From NCBI GenBank assembly GCA_963817785.1, contig CAWFPL010000001.1:62001-126000 (forward strand): DNA of 64,000 nt, in the 5' to 3' direction. The notes beneath the pieces were generated by a model, which was given only the letters and a program-made list of their open reading frames with translations, made no database searches and was not told where the DNA came from. Shown here piece by piece: positions 25,350 to 34,219 of the stretch; the stretch's first letter is position 1; each line of letters begins with the position of its first letter. A program made the position numbers and the translations under genes. This stretch comes from JAKALD01 sp963817785 (GTDB lineage Bacteria; Pseudomonadota; Gammaproteobacteria; Burkholderiales; SG8-39).

Positions 25350-25795
25350 AAACACACACCGTGGCGCTCTGCGCCGCGCTCGCCATCGCGGCAATTCCCG
25401 CGGCGGCGGACACCGGCCACGGCTCGTTCGGTCGCGCCGGCGACCCGAAGAACGTGAGCCGCGCCATCGAAATCGACGCGAGCGACGCCATGCGCTACAC
25501 GCCCTCGCGCATCACCGTGAAGCGCGGCGAGACCGTGCGCCTGGTGGTGCGCAATCGGGGCCAGGTCACGCACGAACTGGTCCTTGGAACGATAGCTGAG
25601 CTGAAGGAGCACGCCGCGCTGATGCGCAAGTTCCCCAACATGGAGCACGACGAGCCGAACCAGGCGCGCGTCGCGCCGGGCGGGAGCGCCGAGATCGTAT
25701 GGCAGTTCACACAGGCGGGCGAAGTGCCGTTCGCCTGCCTGGTGCCGGGCCACATGGAGGCCGGCATGCACGGCCGCGTCCGTGTGACCGAGTAG
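25346..25795 (+). CDS. Periplasmic cupredoxin
   Basis: A 149-residue secreted blue-copper-like protein. A signal peptide ends AAIPAAADTGHG. The type 1 copper ligands are H in GQVTHELV and C, H and M in FACLVPGHMEAGM, the plastocyanin/CopC-associated pattern. It starts in an ATGA overlap with the multicopper oxidase stop, so the two are translationally coupled. It may shuttle copper or electrons for the oxidase. Confidence 0.85.
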   Translation: MKTHTVALCAALAIAAIPAAADTGHGSFGRAGDPKNVSRAIEIDASDAMRYTPSRITVKRGETVRLVVRNRGQVTHELVLGTIAELKEHAALMRKFPNMEHDEPNQARVAPGGSAEIVWQFTQAGEVPFACLVPGHMEAGMHGRVRVTE

Positions 25796-25822
25796 CTTTC
25801 CAAACCCGTAAAGGAGTCCGCA

Positions 25823-26173
25823 ATGCCGAAACACACCGCTCCCGGCCTCGCGCTTGCCTTGCTTCTGGCGCTGGGCTCGCTGCCCGCCACCGCCCAAGCG
25901 CCCGCGATGCCTGCCGCCGAGCAGAGCGCCATGCCGGCGCAAGGCGGCGAAGCAATGACCGAGGGCGAGATCCGCAAGGTCGACAAGGACGCCGCCAAGC
26001 TCACCATCAAGCATGGCCCGCTCGAGAACCTCGGGATGCCGGCGATGACGATGGTGTACCGGGTGAAAGACCCGGCGATGCTCGAGCAGGTGAAGCCGGG
26101 CGACAAGGTGCGCTTCGTCGCCGAGGAGATCGGCGGGCTGCTGACGGTGACCAGGCTGGAAAGCCGGAAATAG
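25823..26173 (+). CDS. cusF: CusF-like periplasmic copper-binding protein
   Basis: A 116-residue protein with a signal peptide (GSLPATAQA). The CusF domain covers residues about 48-112: GEIRKVDKDAAKLTIKHGPL, then NLGMPAMTMVYRV. H, W/M and two M ligands bind Cu(I)/Ag(I); the tryptophan of E. coli CusF is not evident, while the Met-x-x-Met-x-Met pattern is. It lies 27 bases after the cupredoxin behind AAAGGAG. It chaperones copper in the periplasm. Confidence 0.87.
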   Translation: MPKHTAPGLALALLLALGSLPATAQAPAMPAAEQSAMPAQGGEAMTEGEIRKVDKDAAKLTIKHGPLENLGMPAMTMVYRVKDPAMLEQVKPGDKVRFVAEEIGGLLTVTRLESRK

Positions 26174-26208
26174 CGCGCGCTCCGGACCGGCCGGGCGCCC
26201 GTGCCGGT

Positions 26209-26222
26209 TTGATCTTGATCAA
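26209..26222. promoter_or_regulatory. Perfect FNR/ANR-type box
   Basis: TTGAT-CTTG-ATCAA matches the consensus at all ten positions. It lies 35 bases before the next ATG (26257), which is unusually close. Either that message is nearly leaderless, or the box drives a transcript whose first translated gene is further down. No strong -10 is seen. Confidence 0.6.
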
Positions 26223-26256
26223 TGCGGAGGGCTGAATCGGTGTCAACCTTCGCTCC

Positions 26257-26715
26257 ATGTCCACGGGTCAGCTGATCTTGCGCCACGCCGCCAGATCGCC
26301 GCGCGGGAGCCTCCGGCGCCGGGTGGGGAAGAGCGCGCGCGCGCTCTTCGTCGTCCTCGCGCTTGCCGCGCTGTCGGTGCTGGCGCTGCGGCCGATCTGC
26401 GACGTCCTGCTCACGGCGTCCGGCAACTCCGAGGCTGCGGCGTCCGCCGTGCACGACGTCGACGGGCACGCGCAAGCCGCTCACGGCTCGGATCGCTCCC
26501 CTGCGTGCTGCTCGAGCATCGGCGACGGGGCGGTCCTCAAAGCCCCGGATCTGAGCGCCGCGATCGGCGCGGGCGGCATGCAGCCCGTGCTTTTCGCCGC
26601 CCTCTCCTTTCTCCTCTTCGGCGCCAGGTTTCTTCCGCTCGGTGCGCTACGCTTCGCGGGCGCGCCGCCGGAAACCCGTCCGTATCACGCCCGCTCGGCG
26701 CGCATCCAGCGCTGA
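26257..26715 (+). CDS. Membrane protein with two or three helices, metal-locus hypothetical
   Basis: A 152-residue protein. A basic N-terminus is followed by a helix (ALFVVLALAALSVLALRPICDVLL), a loop with HDVDGHAQAAHG and PACCSSIGDG, and a second hydrophobic segment (VLFAALSFLLFGARFLPL). It resembles the DUF2946-like proteins of copper loci in layout, but I cannot confirm the family. No ribosome site precedes the ATG, which fits the short distance from the FNR box. Confidence 0.5.
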   Translation: MSTGQLILRHAARSPRGSLRRRVGKSARALFVVLALAALSVLALRPICDVLLTASGNSEAAASAVHDVDGHAQAAHGSDRSPACCSSIGDGAVLKAPDLSAAIGAGGMQPVLFAALSFLLFGARFLPLGALRFAGAPPETRPYHARSARIQR

Positions 26716-26826
26716 GCCGCCGGCGCGCGAGCGCCGCGCGCCATATCGTCCACCGAGGTCGAGCGCGGCTGCACGCCGCCCGGACTCGCCCATGCATCAC
26801 CTGATCAACGCAAAGGAGATTCGAAC

Positions 26827-27162
26827 ATGAAGCGCAAATTGATTGCCGCGGGCGCGGCGCTTGCAACAACTATGGCGGGCGCACCGCTCGCGTATGCACA
26901 GGGCTACGGCTACGGCCCGGGGATGATGGGCGGCTACGGCTGGGGCGGCGGCTGGGGCTTCGGCATGATCGGCATGCTGCTGTGGTGGGCGCTGATCATC
27001 CTCGGCATCGTGCTCCTTGCGAAATGGATCTTCGGCGGCTCGGCGGGCCGCGGCGGGCACGAATCGCGCGATCGCTCGCTCGACATTGTCAAGGAGCGCT
27101 ACGCCCGCGGCGAGATCGACAAGAAGGAATTCGAGGACAAGAAGCGCGACTTGGGCGCGTGA
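26827..27162 (+). CDS. Secreted/membrane SHOCT-domain protein
   Basis: A 111-residue protein with a signal peptide (ALATTMAGAPLAYAQ), a Gly/Tyr/Met stretch (GYGYGPGMMGGYGWGGG), one membrane helix (LLWWALIILGIVLLAKWIF) and a C-terminal SHOCT motif (LDIVKERYARGEIDKKEFED). It combines in one chain the Gly-Met repeat type and SHOCT features seen separately in the two genes at 19436-20405. AAAGGAG precedes the ATG. Confidence 0.8.
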   Translation: MKRKLIAAGAALATTMAGAPLAYAQGYGYGPGMMGGYGWGGGWGFGMIGMLLWWALIILGIVLLAKWIFGGSAGRGGHESRDRSLDIVKERYARGEIDKKEFEDKKRDLGA

Positions 27163-27208
27163 CGGTAACCGAGGCATTTTTCCGTCGAATCGAGAGCGCC
27201 CCGTGAGG

Positions 27209-27712
27209 ATGACGATCCGCTCGGCCGCGTGGCGGGCACTGCGCGGAACAGGCCCGGTGCCGGCGGGGCGCGTGTGGCTGCTCGCGCTGTTGTGGGCCAC
27301 CACGGCCGCGGCGCAGGCGCCCGACGTGGCGCACCGGCGCACGGTCGGCGGCCTGGAGATCTACGTCGGCGCGGTGCCGGCCGCGATCGTGCGCGGCCAT
27401 CCGGCGGCGCACCCGGAAAGATCGATGCACGGAGGTCGGCCGGGAAGGTACGACTTTCACGTCGTGGCGGCGATCTTCGATGCCAAGTCGCGCAAGCGCG
27501 TCGAGGACGCCGCGGTGTCCGCGCGCGTCGAGACTCCCGGAGGGGTCTGGACCGAGCAAAAGCCGCTCGAGCCCATGACGATCGCGGGCGCCGCGTCGTA
27601 CGGCAACTATTTCGCGCCGCCCGGGACAGGCCCGTTCTTCATCGAGTTGACGATCCGCCGGCCCGGCGAGCCGCTGCCCACGCGAGCGCGCTTCGAATTC
27701 GAGCGCCCCTGA
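27209..27712 (+). CDS. Secreted protein of unknown function, FixH-like layout
   Basis: A 167-residue protein with a signal peptide (VWLLALLWATTAAAQAPD) and a beta-rich domain beginning TVGGLEIYVGAVPAAIVRGH and ending GPFFIELTIRRPGEPLPTRA. Such domains occur in metal-locus proteins that may bind a partner rather than metal. ATG 27209 or the adjacent GTG 27203 may start it. It shares its overall pattern (secreted, ending in a RRPGEP-like strand) with the protein at 29251, which ends IELRIQRPGEPAARV; the two may be paralogues. Confidence 0.55.
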   Translation: MTIRSAAWRALRGTGPVPAGRVWLLALLWATTAAAQAPDVAHRRTVGGLEIYVGAVPAAIVRGHPAAHPERSMHGGRPGRYDFHVVAAIFDAKSRKRVEDAAVSARVETPGGVWTEQKPLEPMTIAGAASYGNYFAPPGTGPFFIELTIRRPGEPLPTRARFEFERP

Positions 27713-27734
27713 CGCATTCACAGGAGCTTCGCCC

Positions 27735-28103
27735 ATGAGCGACGAGCATGAGGGACATCGACGTGCTCCCGGATGGGGCGCTACCAAATGGATCTTCCCG
27801 GGATTCGCGGCGATCGCCGGATTTTTTCTCGTCACCGAGCACACCGCGCACGTCCTCGGCGCGCTGCCCTGGGCGCTGCTCGCCTTGTGCCCGCTGATGT
27901 ACTTCATGCACGGCGGACACGGCGGGCACGGCGCGCAGCAGGACGAAATGCGGCGCATCCGCGGCACGACCGACCCCGCCGAGCGGCAAAAGCTCATGCA
28001 GGAGCACATGACGCAGATGCAGCAGCGCATGAACATGATGCAGATGATGATGGGGCAGATGCTCGAGCATCAGCAGATGATGGAGCAAGGGCCGGCGAAA
28101 TAG
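27735..28103 (+). CDS. DUF2933-type small membrane protein
   Basis: A 122-residue protein with a cytoplasmic start, a double hydrophobic segment (FAAIAGFFLVTEHTAHVLGALP, given here in part) and HGGHGGHG after it, then a methionine/glutamine-rich tail (MQQRMNMMQMMMGQMLEHQQ). This matches DUF2933 proteins of copper-resistance loci. His and Met clusters suggest metal binding. It belongs to the run of small genes 26827-29661. Confidence 0.75.
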   Translation: MSDEHEGHRRAPGWGATKWIFPGFAAIAGFFLVTEHTAHVLGALPWALLALCPLMYFMHGGHGGHGAQQDEMRRIRGTTDPAERQKLMQEHMTQMQQRMNMMQMMMGQMLEHQQMMEQGPAK

Positions 28104-28151
28104 CGATGCGGCACCTGTGCGGGAATTCTTGATAACCGAACGGAGACCTCT

Positions 28152-28502
28152 ATGGACCCAGCAACCCTCAAATCGATTGGCTCGATCCTGTTCTGGGGCG
28201 TGCTGTTCTTTTTCCTGATGCGTTTCGGATGCGGCGCCCACATCATGGGCGGACACGGGGGACACGGGGGACACGGGGGACACGGCGGGGATGAAGGGGC
28301 GGGCACGGGCGGCACAGTCAAGGATCCAGTCTGCGGCATGAGCGTCGACCCGAACAACGCTCCCGCGGCTTCGGTATACGGCGGGCGCACCTATTACTTC
28401 TGCTCGACTGCCGATCGCGACAAATTCGAGCAAGCCCCGACAAAATACGTCGCGACGGCTGCCGCAACGGAGTCCGCACACGGAGGACATCACCATGGGT
28501 AA
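28152..28502 (+). CDS. Membrane-anchored YHS-domain protein with GGH repeats
   Basis: A 116-residue protein. A helix (ILFWGVLFFFLMRFGCGAHI) is followed by GGHGGHGGHGGHGG, encoded by a 9-base tandem repeat at about 28252-28285, then a YHS domain (DPVCGMSVD, then RTYYFCSTADRDKFEQAP) and a His-rich end. YHS domains bind metals such as copper or silver and often accompany P1B ATPases. Its stop overlaps the next start by eight bases. Confidence 0.8.
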   Translation: MDPATLKSIGSILFWGVLFFFLMRFGCGAHIMGGHGGHGGHGGHGGDEGAGTGGTVKDPVCGMSVDPNNAPAASVYGGRTYYFCSTADRDKFEQAPTKYVATAAATESAHGGHHHG

Positions 28503-28746
28503 GCTCTATTGGCGCGACGTGGGGCTCGCGATGGGCTCGTTCCTTGCTGTGACCTACGTGTTCTGCGTGGTGTACGACCTCGCGTTCCATCAGCGCATGT
28601 ACGAGACCTGGCTCGGGCTGCTGCCGGGCTTCACCTGGATCACGTGGCAAAGCTTTCTGCTCGGATTGCTGGAGGTGTTCGTCTACGGCATCTACTTCGG
28701 GCTGGTGTTCGTGCCGCTTTACAACTTCTTCCACGGCGGCAAATGA
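28495..28746 (+). CDS. DUF5676-type membrane protein
   Basis: An 83-residue protein with two membrane helices (VGLAMGSFLAVTYVFCVVYD and ITWQSFLLGLLEVFVYGIYF), and LLPGFTWITWQSFLLG and VPLYNFFHG as family hallmarks. DUF5676 proteins are typical of copper/YHS loci and have no known function. Start ATG 28495 overlaps the YHS gene. Confidence 0.75.
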   Translation: MGKLYWRDVGLAMGSFLAVTYVFCVVYDLAFHQRMYETWLGLLPGFTWITWQSFLLGLLEVFVYGIYFGLVFVPLYNFFHGGK

Positions 28747-28816
28747 CGGCCGTACATCGGAGCATGACATAAACCACGATCACAGCTTCCACGATCCCGG
28801 GGCCGGTGCCGCGCGC

Positions 28817-29266
28817 TTGAGCTTGGGACCGCTCGGCTGGGCGATCATCGCGTTCGTTGCGCTGATGGTCCTCTACTTCGGCGTCCTGACGCTCGTGTCC
28901 GGCTGGGCGTTCACGCTCAGGCAGTTCAGCCAGTACTGGTACTACATTCTGGCGCTCGGGGCCGGCTTTGCGGCGCAGGTCGGTCTTTACGTGCGGCTCA
29001 GGCAGGTCGTCGCCGGCGCCGGCGGGACGAAGAGCGTGATGGCGGCCTCGGGCACGACCTCGGCGGCGGCGATGGTGTCCTGCTGCGCGCATTACCTCGT
29101 CAACGTGGCGCCGATCCTCGGCGCGGCCGGGCTGGTGACCTTCGCCACCCAGTACCAGGTGCAATTCTTCTGGGTCGGGCTCGCGTTCAACGCCGCGGGG
29201 CTCGTCTATATCGGCAGGAAGCTTTCCAACGCTTTGAAGGAGCATGCGCAATGCGCAACCGCATAA
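28817..29266 (+). CDS. Four-helix membrane protein, metal-locus hypothetical
   Basis: A 149-residue membrane protein with about four helices and a conserved-looking SCCAHYLVNVAPILGAAGL, in which two cysteines and a histidine face each other. The open frame continues upstream to 28769 as INHDHSFHDPGAGAARLSL, which looks coding and has GGAG at an ideal distance, but the expected start codon there reads ATA. TTG 28817 is the first ordinary start. I do not recognise a characterised family. The end overlaps the next gene by 16 bases. Confidence 0.6.
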   Translation: MSLGPLGWAIIAFVALMVLYFGVLTLVSGWAFTLRQFSQYWYYILALGAGFAAQVGLYVRLRQVVAGAGGTKSVMAASGTTSAAAMVSCCAHYLVNVAPILGAAGLVTFATQYQVQFFWVGLAFNAAGLVYIGRKLSNALKEHAQCATA

Positions 29267-29661
29267 TCGCTTTCGTTGCGGGCTGGACTCTGATGGCATT
29301 GATTTCGGGCGGCGCCGCGGCCGCCGGAACGCTGCCGGCGCGCTCGAGCATGGTCTCGGGGGCCACGATCACCGTGAAGCCGCTCAGCCTCGGCGCCCAG
29401 AGCTGGAAGTTCGAGGTCGTCCTCGAAACGCACTCGGGCGATCTGAGCGACGACCTGACGAAGAACGCGTCGCTCGTCGCGGAGGGCGTCGCCGCCTCGC
29501 CGCTCGAGTGGCGCGGCGACCCGCCGGGCGGGCATCACCGCAAGGGCGTGCTGCGCTTCAAGCCGCTCGCGCCGGCGCCGCAGAGCATCGAGCTCAGGAT
29601 CCAGCGTCCGGGCGAACCTGCAGCGCGCGTGTTTCGATGGAATCTGCAAGAGACGCGGTGA
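29251..29661 (+). CDS. Secreted protein of unknown function
   Basis: A 136-residue protein with a signal peptide (LMALISGGAAAAGTLPA) and a beta-rich domain (WKFEVVLETHSGDLSDDL, then GHHRKGVLRFKPLA) ending IELRIQRPGEPAARVFRW. It sits in the copper-locus run of small genes, overlapping its neighbours at both ends. It resembles the protein at 27209 in its last strand. Function unknown. Confidence 0.55.
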   Translation: MRNRIIAFVAGWTLMALISGGAAAAGTLPARSSMVSGATITVKPLSLGAQSWKFEVVLETHSGDLSDDLTKNASLVAEGVAASPLEWRGDPPGGHHRKGVLRFKPLAPAPQSIELRIQRPGEPAARVFRWNLQETR

Positions 29662-30136
29662 GCTCGGTACGCCCACCGTTCGCGCCTGCCGCTCCGCCGC
29701 GCGGCCCGCTCGGCGCGTGGCTCGCATGGACTGCGCTCGCCACCGGGCTCAACGCGCTGTGGGAGCTCGGCCAGTTGCCCCTTTACGCGATCTTCTGGAA
29801 CGAGCGCCCCGGCTCCATCGCGTGGGCGGTGCTGCATTGCACCGCCGGCGACGCGCTGCTCGCCGCGGCCTGCTATGCGCTCGCAGGCCTCGCGGCGCGC
29901 GATCCGACCTGGCCCCGCACGCGGCCGTGGCGCGGAATCGCGGTGGCGACCCTCGCCGGCATCGCCTATACGGTATTCAGCGAGCGCTACAACGTGTACC
30001 TGGCGGGCCGCTGGTCGTACGCGCCTGCGATGCCGCTGGTCTTCGGCATCGGCTTTGCGCCACTGTTGCAATGGACGCTGTTGCCGGGGCTGACGCTCGC
30101 GTTGCTGCGCCGCTACGCGCCGAGGAGGGTGACGTT

Positions 30137-30140
<4 letters not shown>
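29658..30140 (+). CDS. Membrane protein with about four helices
   Basis: A 160-residue integral membrane protein: WLAWTALATGLNALWELGQL, AVLHCTAGDALLAAACYALA, GIAVATLAGIAYTVFSERYN and FGIGFAPLLQWTLLPGLTLA are the helices. GTG 29658 overlaps the previous stop (GTGA); an in-frame ATG at 29637 is an alternative. Its stop overlaps the ATPase start. It looks like a known hypothetical family of copper/nickel loci, function unknown. Confidence 0.6.
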
Positions 30141-32386
<2,246 letters not shown>

Positions 32387-32454
32387 GAAGACCCCCCCGT
32401 GCGATCTGATCTCCGCGAGCGGTGTTCATATCCCTGACCAGGCCCGTCTCCGCC

Positions 32455-33213
32455 ATGGCATACCACTACATCTGGCTCGCCTGGTCTAGCGCCTTTCTGG
32501 TGCCGTGGCTCCTGCTGCATGCGCTCGTTCCGCGGCAGCGGCGCGAGATGCTGTGGGCGAGCGTGTTCACCGCGCCGTTCGGGCTGACCGAGCCCCTCTT
32601 CGTGCCGGCCTACTGGAACCCGCCCAGCCAGTTCGACCTCGCCCAAAGGACCGGCTTCGACATCGAGAGCCTGATCTTCACGTTCGCCATCGGGGGGGTC
32701 GGTTCGGTGCTGTACAACGTCATCACCGGGAAGCGCGTCGAGGCCGTTCCTGCGGCGGAGCACTCCCGGCATCGCCATCGCTGGCACCGCGCCGCGCTCG
32801 CCACGCCGTTCGTCGTATTTCCTGTGCTCCTCCCGTTCCGGTGGAACCCGATCTATCCCGGCATCCTCGCGATGGCCGCCGGTGCACTCGCCGCAGCGGC
32901 CTGCCGGCCGGACTTGAAGGCCAAGACGCTGATTGGCGGGCTGCTGTTTCTCGGCTACTACTTCGTCTTCATGGAAGCCCTCAATATTCTCGCGCCCGGG
33001 TATATCGAGCAGGTGTGGAACCTGCCTGCGCTGTCGGGTCTGCTGGTCCTGGGCGTACCCGTGGAAGAGCTGCTGTTCGGCCTCGCCTTCGGCATGTACT
33101 GGGCTGGGGTCTACGAGCATTTCACCTGGGCCCGCGCCATCGCTTCGGAACGGCGCCAAGCGCCCAGTAAGGAACACGCCGCCGCAGTTCAGCGCTCCGG
33201 AGGCTCGTCATGA
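32455..33213 (+). CDS. Membrane protein with lycopene-cyclase-type domain
   Basis: About 252 residues with six or more helices. It resembles the lycopene-cyclase-domain membrane proteins (CrtYcd/CarR type), with paired FTAPFGLTEPLFVPAYWNP, ESLIFTFAIGGVGSVLYN and, near the end, PVEELLFGLAFGMYWAG. Acidic residues in the PxE motifs are the cyclase signature. No carotenoid biosynthesis genes are in the window, so a role in metal-locus membrane biology cannot be excluded. ATG 32455 is preferred, but GTG 32422 in frame would add 11 residues; neither has a clear ribosome site. Confidence 0.6.
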   Translation: MAYHYIWLAWSSAFLVPWLLLHALVPRQRREMLWASVFTAPFGLTEPLFVPAYWNPPSQFDLAQRTGFDIESLIFTFAIGGVGSVLYNVITGKRVEAVPAAEHSRHRHRWHRAALATPFVVFPVLLPFRWNPIYPGILAMAAGALAAAACRPDLKAKTLIGGLLFLGYYFVFMEALNILAPGYIEQVWNLPALSGLLVLGVPVEELLFGLAFGMYWAGVYEHFTWARAIASERRQAPSKEHAAAVQRSGGSS

Positions 33214-33315
33214 GCGGGCCGCCATCTCCAGGATATTCGCGGCATGAATACGTCCGCGATCTCTCGTCTGCGGCTGGCACGAGAGGCTCTATTTCAAACC
33301 GATAGGAGAGTCGAT

Positions 33316-33710
33316 ATGACAACCGGATACACCTTCGGCAAATCTGTGGCGCTTCCGTTCGAGCAGGCGGTCGAGCGGGTTACCGCGGCGCTCGGCAAGG
33401 AGGGCTTCGGCGTGCTGACGGAGATCGACGTCGCCGCCACGCTCAAGAAGAAGCTCGGCAAGGAGATGCCGCCCTACCGCATCCTCGGCGCCTGCAACCC
33501 GCAGTTCGCGCACCGGGCGATCGAGGCCGAGCCGCGCAGATCGGCGCGCTGCTGCCGTGCAACGTGGTGGTGAGGCAGGACGCGCAGGGGCGCACACTGG
33601 TCGAGATCATGGATCCGCAGGCGGTGATGCAGCTCGTCGGACGTCCCGAGATCGCGGAGATCGGCGCCGAGGTGCGCAAGCGCCTCGAGCGGGTGCTCGC
33701 GGCGTTGTGA
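33316..33710 (+). pseudogene. DUF302 protein, frameshifted
   Basis: Starting at ATG 33316 behind AGGAGAG, the frame encodes a normal DUF302 start (FEQAVERVTAALGKEGFGVL, then YRILGACNPQFAHRAIEAEP). At about 33534 an extra CG in CCGCGCAG shifts the frame. The remaining domain (QIGALLPCNVVVRQD ... RKRLERVLAAL) continues in another frame to TGA at 33708-33710. Removing the two bases restores a complete domain of about 130 residues. It is either a recent pseudogene or a sequence error. DUF302 proteins commonly occur in copper and sulfur loci. Confidence 0.8.
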
Positions 33711-33732
33711 GCAGCGCAGCCGGGACGGCGCC

Positions 33733-34170
33733 GTGTGCCACCTCGTGCTCTTGTTGCCGGTGCTCGCGCTGCCGGTGTTCTGGCTGTGGCCGCCCTCGAT
33801 CGCCGTTCCCGTGTACGGGCTCGCGCTCGCGGTCTCGCTCACGGTCTACGTGCTTGCGATGAAGACGATGAGGATGCCGCGCCTCAACGGCTCCGACGGC
33901 ATCGTCGGCCAGACCGGGCGGGTGGTGCGCGTCGACGAGCGCGGCCTCACGCTGCAGATCGGGGGCGAGTACTGGGCGGCCGACGCCGGCGGCGAGATAT
34001 TCGAAGTCGACGATCGGGTGCTGGTCACGGGGATCGACCGCCTCAGGCTCGCGGTGGGCAGGCCGGCACAAGCACGGGAGGCGCCTCCGTCGGCCAGGCC
34101 ATCGCCTCGCCCTGGAGATTCCCGGCCAGGCACACGAAACGGAGGGCGCAATGTAATCGAGCGTCATTGA
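33733..34170 (+). CDS. NfeD-like OB-fold membrane protein
   Basis: A 145-residue protein with two N-terminal hydrophobic segments (LVLLLPVLALPVFWLW and VYGLALAVSLTVYVLAM) and an NfeD-C-type OB domain (GIVGQTGRVVRVDERGLTLQ, then GEIFEVDDRVLVTGIDRLRL). NfeD domains accompany stomatin-like proteases; none is adjacent. The last 35 residues are low-complexity and overlap the following ATPase locus, so the true end may have been altered. GTG 33733 is the first start in frame. Confidence 0.6.
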   Translation: MCHLVLLLPVLALPVFWLWPPSIAVPVYGLALAVSLTVYVLAMKTMRMPRLNGSDGIVGQTGRVVRVDERGLTLQIGGEYWAADAGGEIFEVDDRVLVTGIDRLRLAVGRPAQAREAPPSARPSPRPGDSRPGTRNGGRNVIERH

Positions 34171-34219
34171 AGTAGGCGGCCTGCTCTCCTCGCTCAGTGC
34201 CCGCGGCGTCGAAAGGCAG

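Noticed and set aside
28252..28290. Tandem nine-base repeats resembling a short repeat array
   Set aside because: They encode the Gly-Gly-His repeat of the YHS protein in frame; there are no spacers, so it is not a CRISPR array.
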